Source: Oscillospiraceae bacterium
GTDB lineage: Bacteria; Bacillota; Clostridia; Oscillospirales; CAG-272
DNA length: 34,277 nucleotides
Reading direction: 5' to 3'
Assembly: GCA_015064545.1 (NCBI GenBank)
Contig: SVSA01000016.1
Location: forward strand, 1-34,277
The notes beneath the pieces are model-generated. The model saw only the letters and a program-made list of their open reading frames with translations. It was not told the DNA's origin and did not search any database. Made by a program: the position numbers and the translations under genes. This document shows positions 23,295-31,971 of this stretch, piece after piece (the stretch's first letter is position 1; the number at the start of each line of letters is the position of its first letter).

Positions 23295-25468
23295 AAAATT
23301 TGCTCCGTGCGCTTGATCGTACCGGTAAGCATTACGATATCGCAAAGATTCAAAAAGCCTATACCTATGCCAAAGAGCTGCATAAAGGGCAATACCGCAT
23401 CAGCGGTGAGGAATATATCAGTCACCCGGTTGCCGTTGCCGAGATTGCTGCGAGCATGGCCCTGGATACCGATTCAATCTGTGCGGCGCTTCTTCACGAT
23501 ACCGTGGAGGACTGCGGCAGTAAAATTGATCTGCCGACGCTGAAAAAAGAATTCGGTACCGATGTGGCACAGCTGGTTGACGGTCTGACCAAGCTGGTTC
23601 AGATTCCGTTTGAGGATAAAGAAGAAGAGCACGTCGAGAATCTCAGGAAGATGTTCTTGGCCATGTCGAAGGATGTCCGCGTTATCTTTATCAAGCTTTG
23701 CGACCGTCTGCATAATATGCGCACGCTCGGCGTTAAAAAGGACGAAAAGCGCCGCGTCACGGCACTGGAAACGATGCAGGTCTTTGCGCCGCTGGCACAC
23801 CGTCTCGGTATGCAGCGCATGAAGCATGAGCTTGAAAACCGTTCTCTTGAGTATTTGGATCCGATCGGGTATGAGGAAATTCGTACCGATATCGAAAAAC
23901 GCTACGGCGCAAACCGGAATTTTATCGAGCGTGCCCGTGCACAGGTGTCGGATAAGCTGACCGGTGCGGGTATTGAGTTTACGCTGGAAGGACGTGTCAA
24001 AAGCGTTTACAGCATCTATCGCAAGATGTATCAGCAGAATAAGAGCTTCGATGAGATTTTCGACTTCTATGCGCTGCGCGTGATTGTCAATACCGAAGAA
24101 GAATGCTATGTGGTGCTTGGTCTGATCCACGAGATGTTCAGCATGGTGCCGGGACGCTTTAAGGATTATATTTCGACGCCTAAGCCTAATATGTATCGTT
24201 CGTTGCATACGACGGTTATGGGGCGGAATGCCATTCCGTTTGAGGTGCAGATCCGTACGTGGGAAATGCATCAGATTGCCGAATACGGTGTGGCGGCACA
24301 TTGGAAATACAAATCCGGGGAAGACAGTAAGGAAGAAATTGACCGTAAGCTCAGCTGGATTGCCAAGCTGATCGAAACCGAGGATGATACGCGCGATCAT
24401 GAGGAGTTTCTCCAAGCGCTGAAGATCGATATCATGCACGATGAGGTCTTCGTCTTTACCCCGAAGGGCGATATCATCACCCTGCCGCAGGGTGCAACCG
24501 TTATCGATTTTGCCTACGCTATTCACTCACAGGTCGGTAATAAAATGGTCGGTGCCAAGATCAACGGCATGATTGTGCCGATTGACCGTGTGCCGCAGAA
24601 CGGCGAGATTGTCGAGATTATTACCTCCTCGACAACCAAAGGCCCCTCGCGCGATTGGATGAAGATTGTCCGTACGGGCGAAGCCCGTAACAAGATCCGT
24701 CAGTGGTTTAAAAAAGAAAAGCGTCCCGAAAATATTGCCGTCGGACGCAGCGAGGTGGAGCGCGAGCTGCGCCGTATCGGACGTCCGTATACCGAGGCGC
24801 AAAAGCAGGAAATTCTTCTGAATATTGCCAAGCGTATCGGCATTCAGGATGTGGATGACCTCTACAACACCATCGGCTATGGCGGCCTTACGGTGTCCAA
24901 AATTGCGACCAAGCTGAAGGATGAATTTGAGCGTGTTGTCAAGGTTGAGGTGGCTCCGATTACCGAGATTGACCAGGTAACGACGGTCAAGCATAAAAAA
25001 TCCAACGGCGGCGTGGTGGTCGACGGTGTTGACGGTCTTTCGGTTAAGTTTTCCAAGTGCTGCAATCCTCTGCCGGGCGATCCTGTCATCGGCTTTATTA
25101 CAAAGGGCTATGGTATCTCGATCCACAAGCAGGACTGCCCGAATGTCATTTCCGGTTTGAATAATCCGGTCTATCTGAATCGATGGGTGAATGCTTATTG
25201 GGAGAATACCGCTTCGCAGAATGTCGGTGAATTCGAGGCACAGATCCGCATTACCGCACAGCCGGATATCCGTCTGATTGCCGATATTACGATGGCACTG
25301 GCCGACATGAAGGTTTCGCTTTTGGGAATTACAACGCATACCCGTTCGGATTGTACGCAGGTTGAACTGACCGTTTCCTGTAAGAATCTCGATCACTTCA
25401 AATCGATCGTTTCCCGCCTTCGTTCGGTACCGAACGTCGAAGAAGTCAGTCGAGGATATGCAACATGA
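23243..25468 (+). CDS. rel: Bifunctional (p)ppGpp synthetase/hydrolase
   Basis: A 741-residue RelA/SpoT homologue. The hydrolase HD domain has EYISHPVAVAEI and LLHDTVEDC (H85, D86), all intact. The synthetase domain has YALRVIVNTEEECY, RFKDYISTPKPNMYRSLHTT and VQIRTWEMHQIAEYGVAAHW. TGS (EVFVFTPKGDIITLPQGAT), a zinc-finger-like segment with VKFSKCCNPLPGDPVIG, and a C-terminal ACT domain (ITMALADMKVSLLGITTHTR) follow. It makes and degrades the stringent-response alarmone. The start at 23243, inside recJ, is preceded by GGAAAA, a weak site; N-terminal homology supports it. The rel-dtd order is classic for Firmicutes. Confidence 0.95.
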   Translation: MFIQTSDEAGTNEFAAIENLLRALDRTGKHYDIAKIQKAYTYAKELHKGQYRISGEEYISHPVAVAEIAASMALDTDSICAALLHDTVEDCGSKIDLPTLKKEFGTDVAQLVDGLTKLVQIPFEDKEEEHVENLRKMFLAMSKDVRVIFIKLCDRLHNMRTLGVKKDEKRRVTALETMQVFAPLAHRLGMQRMKHELENRSLEYLDPIGYEEIRTDIEKRYGANRNFIERARAQVSDKLTGAGIEFTLEGRVKSVYSIYRKMYQQNKSFDEIFDFYALRVIVNTEEECYVVLGLIHEMFSMVPGRFKDYISTPKPNMYRSLHTTVMGRNAIPFEVQIRTWEMHQIAEYGVAAHWKYKSGEDSKEEIDRKLSWIAKLIETEDDTRDHEEFLQALKIDIMHDEVFVFTPKGDIITLPQGATVIDFAYAIHSQVGNKMVGAKINGMIVPIDRVPQNGEIVEIITSSTTKGPSRDWMKIVRTGEARNKIRQWFKKEKRPENIAVGRSEVERELRRIGRPYTEAQKQEILLNIAKRIGIQDVDDLYNTIGYGGLTVSKIATKLKDEFERVVKVEVAPITEIDQVTTVKHKKSNGGVVVDGVDGLSVKFSKCCNPLPGDPVIGFITKGYGISIHKQDCPNVISGLNNPVYLNRWVNAYWENTASQNVGEFEAQIRITAQPDIRLIADITMALADMKVSLLGITTHTRSDCTQVELTVSCKNLDHFKSIVSRLRSVPNVEEVSRGYAT

Positions 25469-25929
25469 GGGCGGTTATTCAGCGCGTAAGCCGCGCTTCG
25501 GTCAGCGTCGACGGAGAGATTATCGGAGCTTGCGGTGTCGGATTTCTGATTCTGCTCGGCGTTGCCAAGGGCGATACCGAGGAGGATGTGACGGTGCTGG
25601 CCGCCAAAATTGCCAAGCTCCGCATTTTTGAGGATGAGAACGGAAAAATGAATCGCAGTCTTGCCGATGTCGGCGGTGAGCTGCTGGTGATTTCAAACTT
25701 TACACTGCTGGCCGACTGCCGTCACGGTAACCGACCGGATTATCTGGCAGCCGAAGCACCGGGGCGCGCGAAGGAGCTGTATGAGCTGTTTGCTCAGACG
25801 GTAGCTTCTTTGGCAGACTGTCACACAGAGACCGGTCGGTTTGGTGCCGATATGGCGGTATCGTTGGTGAACGATGGGCCGGTAACGATCGTATTGGAAA
25901 GTGCCGATTTGAAGCGGCGAAAGGGGTAA
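25465..25929 (+). CDS. dtd: D-aminoacyl-tRNA deacylase
   Basis: A 154-residue protein that hydrolyses D-amino acids from mischarged tRNAs. It begins MRAVIQRVSRASVSVDG, as the family does, and contains GVGFLILLGVAKGDTEEDV, LLVISNFTLLADCRHGNRPD (the SxxTL active-site segment) and SLVNDGPVTIVLES (the Gly-Pro motif). Its length is standard. The ATG overlaps the rel stop as ATGA, and hemZ starts 1 nt after its stop. Confidence 0.95.
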   Translation: MRAVIQRVSRASVSVDGEIIGACGVGFLILLGVAKGDTEEDVTVLAAKIAKLRIFEDENGKMNRSLADVGGELLVISNFTLLADCRHGNRPDYLAAEAPGRAKELYELFAQTVASLADCHTETGRFGADMAVSLVNDGPVTIVLESADLKRRKG

Positions 25930-25930
25930 T

Positions 25931-27376
25931 ATGATCCTGCATATCGAAGGGGAGATCAATCGTACCTACTGTCAGAATCTTTGCCTGATCTTTTTTCCGG
26001 GTGCAAAGTTTCCCGAACAGGAGTCGCCGTCACCGACGGTGCCTTGTGTGTCGATTCGGGCAAACGAGGACGGCGGAGCTGTCACGGCCGAGGCCGCCAT
26101 CACGCTGAACGGTCATGTGGAGAACGGGCGCGGCTCTGTACCGCTCTCGGATACCGTCAGCCGTGACCGTGCGTATAAGCGGGCGGTGGGCGACGCGGTT
26201 TGCGAGGCGGGCACACGCTGCCTCGGTGCCGCTCCTCCCTGGGGGATTCTGACCGGTGTTCGTCCGGCTAAGGTCGCCGCGGAGCTGGCCAAGGAGGGAT
26301 GCGACCGTGCGTCTGTCATTCGACGGTTGATTACCGAATACCGTGTCCGTCCCGATAAAGCCGAGCTTTTGGCCGATGTCAATGAGGCAGAGGCAAGCAC
26401 GGTGGCGCTGGCAGGACCGGGAACCTGTTCGCTTTATGTGTCGATTCCGTTTTGTCCAACGCGATGTGCCTACTGTTCCTTTGTTTCCTATGCCACGCCG
26501 CGCTATTTGGCTACCTTGCCGGCCTATCTGGATCGCTTGTGCGAGGACATCCGTCGTAAGGGGCGGGAGATTGCCGAACGCGGTGAGACGCTGACCAGTA
26601 TTTATGTTGGCGGCGGTACACCAACGGTTTTGGATGCATCACAGCTGAACCGCTTGCTTGCGGTGATTCGCGAAAGTACGGCCTTTGCTTCGCCGCTGGA
26701 GTTTACGGTGGAAGCGGGACGCCCCGATACCGTAACAAAAGAGAAATTTGAGGTGATGCTGGCACATGGCGTAAACCGCACCAGCATCAATCCACAGATT
26801 TTGGACGATACCGTTCTGCGCCTGATCGGGCGGCATCATACGGTGGAGGATTTCTACCGCGCCTATGAGGTGGCGCGCCGTGCGGGGATTCGCTCAATCA
26901 ATACCGATCTGATTGCAGGACTTCCCGGTGCAACCGAGGAAAGCTTTTGTATGACGATGGATCGCATTGCTTCGCTTGTACCCGAAAATGTAACGATACA
27001 TACCTATGCCGTCAAGCGCTCGGCAACCTTTACGGCCGAGGCGGCTGAGCGGGGAGACAAGCGTGGCATCTATTCCTTTACCGGCGGTGTGACCGGTGCA
27101 TGCGTGGACTACGCCCAACAGGTGCTGAAGCAGAATGGCTATCGCCCTTACTATCTCTATCGTCAGAAAAACGCACAGGGAAATCTCGAAAATGTCGGCT
27201 TTTGCCGACCGGGATATGAGGGGCTTTATAATATTCTGATTATGGAGGAGCTCCAAAGCATCTATGCGGTCGGTGCGGGCGCCGTTACGAAGATTGTCGG
27301 ACAGGGCGGCGAAAAAATCCGCCGCATATTTGAGCCGAAATATACATACGAATATCTCAGTAAATCCGAGCCGTGA
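25931..27376 (+). CDS. hemZ: Oxygen-independent coproporphyrinogen oxidase-like radical SAM protein HemZ
   Basis: A 481-residue protein. About 160 N-terminal residues typical of HemZ precede a radical SAM domain with SIPFCPTRCAYCSF (CxxxCxxC cluster ligands near residue 175), IYVGGGTPT and INTDLIAGLPGATEESF. HemZ proteins of Firmicutes are annotated as coproporphyrinogen III dehydrogenases for anaerobic heme synthesis, but some relatives serve other roles. No other heme genes are in the window, so heme function is not confirmed by context. AAAGGGG precedes the ATG, 1 nt after the dtd stop. Confidence 0.85.
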   Translation: MILHIEGEINRTYCQNLCLIFFPGAKFPEQESPSPTVPCVSIRANEDGGAVTAEAAITLNGHVENGRGSVPLSDTVSRDRAYKRAVGDAVCEAGTRCLGAAPPWGILTGVRPAKVAAELAKEGCDRASVIRRLITEYRVRPDKAELLADVNEAEASTVALAGPGTCSLYVSIPFCPTRCAYCSFVSYATPRYLATLPAYLDRLCEDIRRKGREIAERGETLTSIYVGGGTPTVLDASQLNRLLAVIRESTAFASPLEFTVEAGRPDTVTKEKFEVMLAHGVNRTSINPQILDDTVLRLIGRHHTVEDFYRAYEVARRAGIRSINTDLIAGLPGATEESFCMTMDRIASLVPENVTIHTYAVKRSATFTAEAAERGDKRGIYSFTGGVTGACVDYAQQVLKQNGYRPYYLYRQKNAQGNLENVGFCRPGYEGLYNILIMEELQSIYAVGAGAVTKIVGQGGEKIRRIFEPKYTYEYLSKSEP

Positions 27377-27421
27377 TTCCCGCCGTTTGGGACACGCTGT
27401 CACAGAAAGGATGTTTCGTTT

Positions 27422-28333
27422 ATGATTTCTTATGCCTTCTCGTTTGGTGACGAGGGAGAAAAGCGGGCTTTTGTCAATGAATGTGAGGCCTATTATCACG
27501 ATCAGATCGAACGTGCCGCCGATCTTGCCGAAAGTAAGCCCGACCTGCGCTTTCTGCTTCTGGCGGGACCAACCTGCTCCGGGAAGACCACAACCGCCAA
27601 TCTTTTGATTCAAAAGCTGGAAACGATCGGCCACCGTGTGATCATTGTTTCGATCGACGACTTTTTTCGTTCCCGCGAGGCCTTGATTGCGGATGCCGAA
27701 CGGGAGGGAAGAGCGGTGGATTTGGATTCGGTAAAGGCGCTGGACCTTGATGCGCTGAAACGATTTGTACTTTCCCTGCAGACCGATCGAAACACCCTGA
27801 TGCCGCGTTTCGATTTTACCGAGGGCCGTGTGGTGGAGCACTATCCGATCGATCCCGAACCGGAGGACATTTATCTGTTCGAAGGGATTCAGGCGGTCTA
27901 TCCTGAGGTTGTGGCGCTGTTTCCGCCGGCATTAACGCTTCGGCTCTACATCAGCGTGGCTACCCCACTGGAAACACCGTTTGCTACCTTTACAGCACGG
28001 GAGCGTCGTTTGCTTCGCCGCTTGCTCCGCGACCGTCAGTTCCGCGGTGCCGATGCCGAGACAACCTTCCGCCATTGGGACGGTGTGGCCGACAACGAGC
28101 GCCGGAATATTGAGCCATATGCCGATGCCTGTGATATGACGATCGATTCCTCCTTGCCGTATGCCATCGGTGTGATGCGTGATGCTTTGCTGAACGTACT
28201 GGCCGAGGTGGAAAAGACAAGTGAGTACGCCGCAGTGGCACAGGCTTATGCCGAAAAGCTACGTCGGTTCCCCTCTCTTTCTGCAGACTATGTGCCGAAG
28301 GATTCGGTACTGCGGGAATTCATTGGAGAGTAG
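27422..28333 (+). CDS. Uridine kinase-like nucleoside kinase
   Basis: A 303-residue P-loop kinase with Walker A LLAGPTCSGKTTTANLL (about residues 46-62), IIVSIDDFF (Asp of the DDF motif) and LFEGIQAV. It resembles the kinase half of the longer Clostridial nucleoside kinases, which also carry an N-terminal TGS domain; that domain is missing here. The likely reaction is phosphorylation of uridine/cytidine or another nucleoside. AGAAAGG lies upstream of the ATG, with a 45-nt gap after hemZ. Confidence 0.85.
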   Translation: MISYAFSFGDEGEKRAFVNECEAYYHDQIERAADLAESKPDLRFLLLAGPTCSGKTTTANLLIQKLETIGHRVIIVSIDDFFRSREALIADAEREGRAVDLDSVKALDLDALKRFVLSLQTDRNTLMPRFDFTEGRVVEHYPIDPEPEDIYLFEGIQAVYPEVVALFPPALTLRLYISVATPLETPFATFTARERRLLRRLLRDRQFRGADAETTFRHWDGVADNERRNIEPYADACDMTIDSSLPYAIGVMRDALLNVLAEVEKTSEYAAVAQAYAEKLRRFPSLSADYVPKDSVLREFIGE

Positions 28334-28360
28334 CCCTCTGATTACGAAAGGAAAATATCC

Positions 28361-30034
28361 GTGAGTAATACGCAAAACAAAAGCCGCACGCGATTTTTTA
28401 CCGGTGTTGTGGCGCTGACGATGGGCAACCTGTTTGTCAAGGTTGTCGGTCTGATTCTGAAAATACCGCTTCGCACGCTTCTTACCGATGCGGGCATGGC
28501 GTATTATAATAACGCTTACGAGATCTATGCGTGGCTCTTTACCATTGCCACAACCGGCCTTCCTGTTGCCGTGTCAATGATGATCTCAACCGGACGGGCC
28601 AAGGGAAATGTGCGGGAGAACCGCAAGATCTTTACGGTTACCAGCGTACTGTTTGTCTTGATTGGCTTGATCGGGACAGCGATCATGTATTTCGGCGCGC
28701 CGCTGTTCGAGCAGGCCTATAAGATCGAAAACAGCGCCTTCTGTATTATGGCCGTCGCACCGACGCTGTTCTTTATTTGTGTTGCCAGCGCCTTGCGAGG
28801 GTATTTCCAAGGGTATCAGAATATGGTACCGACGGCGGTTTCCGAGGTCATTGAAGCGGTTGGCAAGCTTGTTTTAGGATTGTTGTTTGCCGGCTATGCG
28901 ATTGAACAGGGCAAGCCGCTCTATCTTGTTGCCGCCTATTCGGCGCTCGGTCTTACGATCGGTGTGGCGGCCGGTATGGTCTATCTTTTAATTGCCAAGC
29001 TGATCTTTCGTCCCGAACGGTATGATATCGAATATGGTGACAAGGCCGACGAATCGCTGCCGGTACGCAGTGCCGCGACGATCGTCAAAACGCTCTTGAT
29101 CATTGCCATTCCGATCACGCTCTCCAGCTCGGTGACCAGCTTTACCTCCATGATTGACAGCATCCTGCTGTCTCGCCGCTTACAGGATATCGGTTATACT
29201 GAGGAGATTGTGACGGTCATGATCGGTAATTATAAAACCTGCGCGGTGACGCTGGCCAATCTGCCTCCCACACTGATTGCTCCGATTACGGCGGCGATTC
29301 TTCCGCTGATGTCGGCAGCCTTTGCTTCGGGAAATAAGGAGCGCATGAAAAAGGTAATGGACAGCTCGCTTCTCATTACGTCAATCATCGAGCTCCCCTG
29401 TGCGCTGGGGATGTCGGTTCTGGCCGAGCCGATCATCACCATGCTGTTCGGTACCGGAACCTCGGCAGAAACGGCCGCGCCGCTCTTGTCGGTGCTCAGC
29501 CTTTCGGTCTTTTTCGGCAGCCTAATGTCAATTACCAGTGCCTTTTTGCAGGCGCATAAATTGGAGCGTAAGCCGCTGATTTCGATTGTGATCGGTGCTG
29601 TCGTCAAGATCGTGGCAACCTATGTGTTGGTGGGTATTCCGAGCTTGAATATCTTCGGTGCTCCGATTGTTGCCATTCTCGGCGTATTTGTGATCTCGAT
29701 GTGTAACTTTTATTTTATTAAGAAGCATTTGGGATTTGTGCCGGACTTTGTCAGAATTCTTGCCCGTCCCTTTGGTCCGGCGGTGATTTGCTCGCTGACA
29801 GCACTGTTCTCGTATCGGCTGTTTGATTGGCTTTTCGATCATTTCCTGCCCAAAGTTTCCCGTTTTGCGGTTGTTCCGGCGATTCTTGTCGCGATGGTGG
29901 TCTACTTCTTTGTCATTTTCCTCTTCCGTGCCCTGCGCCGTGAGGATGTGATGCTTTTACCGAAGGGGCAAAAGCTTTGCCGCTTGCTTGAAAAGATGCA
30001 CCTTCTGAAAAAAGAACCGCGGCAAGATTCATAA
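28361..30034 (+). CDS. MATE/MOP-superfamily lipid flippase, SpoVB/MurJ-like
   Basis: A 557-residue protein with about 14 membrane spans. It starts at GTG (28361), with GAAAGG upstream. GVVALTMGNLFVKVVGLILK, AYYNNAYEIYAWLFTIATTG, CVASALRGYFQGYQNMVPTA and a Glu in VSEVIEAVGKL are the signature of SpoVB/YtgP-type polysaccharide flippases, relatives of MurJ that move lipid-linked wall precursors. In Bacillus SpoVB is needed for spore cortex. Whether this copy is sporulation-specific or a vegetative lipid II flippase cannot be decided; its place in a vegetative-promoter cluster with cdaA slightly favours a general role. It is the last gene before a strong terminator. Confidence 0.87.
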   Translation: MSNTQNKSRTRFFTGVVALTMGNLFVKVVGLILKIPLRTLLTDAGMAYYNNAYEIYAWLFTIATTGLPVAVSMMISTGRAKGNVRENRKIFTVTSVLFVLIGLIGTAIMYFGAPLFEQAYKIENSAFCIMAVAPTLFFICVASALRGYFQGYQNMVPTAVSEVIEAVGKLVLGLLFAGYAIEQGKPLYLVAAYSALGLTIGVAAGMVYLLIAKLIFRPERYDIEYGDKADESLPVRSAATIVKTLLIIAIPITLSSSVTSFTSMIDSILLSRRLQDIGYTEEIVTVMIGNYKTCAVTLANLPPTLIAPITAAILPLMSAAFASGNKERMKKVMDSSLLITSIIELPCALGMSVLAEPIITMLFGTGTSAETAAPLLSVLSLSVFFGSLMSITSAFLQAHKLERKPLISIVIGAVVKIVATYVLVGIPSLNIFGAPIVAILGVFVISMCNFYFIKKHLGFVPDFVRILARPFGPAVICSLTALFSYRLFDWLFDHFLPKVSRFAVVPAILVAMVVYFFVIFLFRALRREDVMLLPKGQKLCRLLEKMHLLKKEPRQDS

Positions 30035-30046
30035 AAACCATTCAAA

Positions 30047-30098
30047 ATAAAAAAGCTCCCCGACAGGCATCGCAAGGTGCCCGTCGGGGAGCTCTTTA
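30047..30098. terminator. Bidirectional terminator between the flippase and trpB
   Basis: An 11-bp perfect stem (30054-30064 AGCTCCCCGAC with 30083-30093) with further inner pairing GGC/GCC. An A tract lies on one side and a CTTTATT tail on the other. It ends the nine-gene plus-strand cluster and the convergent trpB transcript. Confidence 0.88.
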
Positions 30099-30113
30099 TT
30101 ATGATAGGAAAGC

Positions 30114-31490
30114 TTAACTGTCAATGCTCGGGAGTCTGGCAAAGCCGGCGGCGAGATCCTCGTCGGTGGGAATATAGTCGGTCATCTGTCCGTTATGGAA
30201 TTTTTCATAGGACATCATGTCAAAATAACCGGTACCGGTCAGACCGAAGACAATGGTTTTTTCTTCACCGGTCACAATACATTCCTTGGCCATGTCGAGC
30301 GCTACCTTGATGGCATGTGCGCTTTCGGGTGCGGGAAGAATTCCCTCCACGCGGGCAAATTCCTCGGCAGCGGCAAACACATCGGTTTGCGATACCGAGG
30401 TGGCCTCCATCAGACCGTCGGCGCGCAGCTGGGAAAGGCTGGTGCTCATACCGTGATAGCGGAGTCCGCCGGCGTGATTGGCAGCCGGCATGAAATGACT
30501 GCCGAGCGTGTACATTTTGGCCAGTGGGCAGACCATGCCGGTATCACAATAGTCGTAAGCGAAAACGCCGCGTGTCAGCGTGGGGCAGGCGACCGGCTCG
30601 ACAGCAATGATACGATAATCCGCTTCTCCGCGGATCTTTTCTCCCATGAAGGGGGCAATCAGGCCGCCCAGATTGGAACCGCCGCCGGCGCAGCCGATGA
30701 TAACGTCGGGATGGATGCCGTATTTGTCAAGAGCGGTTTTGGTTTCAAGGCCGATGATACTCTGATGCAGCATGACCTGATTCAGAACACTGCCGAGGAC
30801 ATAGCGATAGCCCTCATGCTTGGTGGCCGTTTCGACAGCCTCCGAGATCGCACAGCCGAGAGAGCCCGAGGTGCCGGGATGCTCGGCAAGAATGCGACGT
30901 CCCACCTCGGTTTCGGTGGAAGGAGAGGGGGTGACCGAGGCACCGTAGGTGCGCATGACCTCGCGGCGGAAGGGCTTTAGCTCATAGGATCCCTTTACCA
31001 TATAGACCTTGCAGTCGAGACCGAAGTAAGAGCAGGCCATGGAGAGTGCGGTGCCCCACTGACCGGCACCGGTTTCGGTTGTAACGCCGACAAGCCCTTG
31101 CTTTTTGGCGTAATAGGCCTGTGCGATAGCGGAATTGAGCTTATGGGAGCCTGAAGTATTATTGCCCTCAAACTTATAATAGATCTTAGCGGGCGTTCCC
31201 AGCTTTTCCTCCAGACAATAGGCACGGACAAGCGGGGAAGGGCGGTACATTTTATAGAAGCTTCGGATTTCCTCCGGAATTTCGAAGAAGGGTGTGGTAT
31301 CGTCGAGCTCCTGGCGGATCAGCTCGTCGCAAAAAACGGGGGCAAGCGCTTCGGCCGTCATGGGCTTTTTGGTAATAGGATCGAGAAGCGGTGCCGGCTT
31401 ATGCTTCATATCGGCACGAAGATTGTACCAGGCTGTCGGCATTTCGGATTCTTCCAAATAGATTTTGTAGGGAATTTTTTTGTCGGACAT
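30114..31490 (-). CDS. trpB: Tryptophan synthase beta-like protein, TrpB2 type
   Basis: A 458-residue PLP enzyme. The ATG at 31490 follows AAAGGAG. The PLP lysine is K117 in NNTSGSHKLNSA, TETGAGQWGTALS follows, and the phosphate-binding loop is IIGCAGGGSNLGG. The length (458, not about 400) and sequences such as RPSPLVRAYCLEEKL mark the TrpB2 subgroup (TIGR01415). TrpB joins indole and serine to make tryptophan. No trpA or other trp genes are adjacent, so it may salvage free indole. A tryptophan-specific T-box precedes it, which supports a true role in tryptophan supply. Confidence 0.93.
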   Translation of the reverse strand: MSDKKIPYKIYLEESEMPTAWYNLRADMKHKPAPLLDPITKKPMTAEALAPVFCDELIRQELDDTTPFFEIPEEIRSFYKMYRPSPLVRAYCLEEKLGTPAKIYYKFEGNNTSGSHKLNSAIAQAYYAKKQGLVGVTTETGAGQWGTALSMACSYFGLDCKVYMVKGSYELKPFRREVMRTYGASVTPSPSTETEVGRRILAEHPGTSGSLGCAISEAVETATKHEGYRYVLGSVLNQVMLHQSIIGLETKTALDKYGIHPDVIIGCAGGGSNLGGLIAPFMGEKIRGEADYRIIAVEPVACPTLTRGVFAYDYCDTGMVCPLAKMYTLGSHFMPAANHAGGLRYHGMSTSLSQLRADGLMEATSVSQTDVFAAAEEFARVEGILPAPESAHAIKVALDMAKECIVTGEEKTIVFGLTGTGYFDMMSYEKFHNGQMTDYIPTDEDLAAGFARLPSIDS

Positions 31491-31520
31491 GGGGCGTCTC
31501 CTTTCGTTTATGTGGGACGG

Positions 31521-31563
31521 AAAACAAAAATCCTGTCCCAGAAATGATCTGCTGGGACAGGAT
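31521..31563 (-). terminator. T-box regulatory terminator
   Basis: A perfect 12-bp stem (31530-31541 with 31552-31563) followed on the minus transcript by TTTTGTTTT. Its 5' strand begins 9 nt after the T-box sequence, so it is mutually exclusive with the antiterminator. Confidence 0.9.
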
Positions 31564-31786
31564 GAATCTCCTGCGGTGCCACCCGGCTTGGTGTATTTAC
31601 ACCCACTTTTTGGCATACGGCAAACAGGCTTGCGATATGCGTCGCTTGATTACGGGTGCGGATCCCGTCGGCAATTGGCCGCCCTCCGAAGTCCATTCGC
31701 CGGCCGTCCCTCTGCCGCGATTTCACCATCCGCGGCTCTCTGGGAGAGTTCTTTGTCGGGTACTCTTCTTCATCATTGGTTTGATG
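31530..31786 (-). ncRNA. Tryptophan-specific T-box leader
   Basis: The minus transcript contains the T-box core GGGTGGCACCGC (31573-31584), whose bulge pairs with the tRNA NCCA end, then the terminator. Upstream, Stem I has AGAGAGCCGCGG and ATGGTGAAATCG elements. The specifier-loop sequence GAATGGACTTC (31688-31698) presents codon UGG (31693-31695), that is tryptophan. Uncharged tRNA-Trp should stabilise the antiterminator and switch on the TrpB2 gene. It fills most of the 481-nt gap 31491-31971 together with two divergent promoters. Confidence 0.9.
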
Positions 31787-31791
31787 GCGTT

Positions 31792-31820
31792 ATTATAGCA
31801 TACACCGTTCGGTTTGTCAA
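31792..31820 (-). promoter_or_regulatory. Sigma-A promoter of the T-box/trpB transcript
   Basis: Minus-strand TTGACA (31815-31820), 17-bp spacer, TATAAT (31792-31797): perfect consensus. Transcription should begin near 31785. Confidence 0.92.
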
Positions 31821-31913
31821 GGGGAAAGAAAAACTTTCCGGCCGATGTTTTCGATTACAAAAAACGAAGAGGGATTTCCGGTGAGCATGACGCATTTCTC
31901 CGACCAAGTCCTC

Positions 31914-31942
31914 TTGCATTTTGAGAGGATTGGTGGTATAAT
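31914..31942 (+). promoter_or_regulatory. Sigma-A promoter of the rRNA methyltransferase
   Basis: TTGCAT (31914-31919), 17-bp spacer, TATAAT (31937-31942), 29 nt before the ATG. Confidence 0.87.
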
Positions 31943-31971
31943 ACAAGCATTACATCAAAAAGGAACGATCT

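Noticed and set aside
23474-24526. A 350-residue minus-strand reading frame
   Set aside because: Antisense to the conserved rel gene; no recognisable domain or translation signal.
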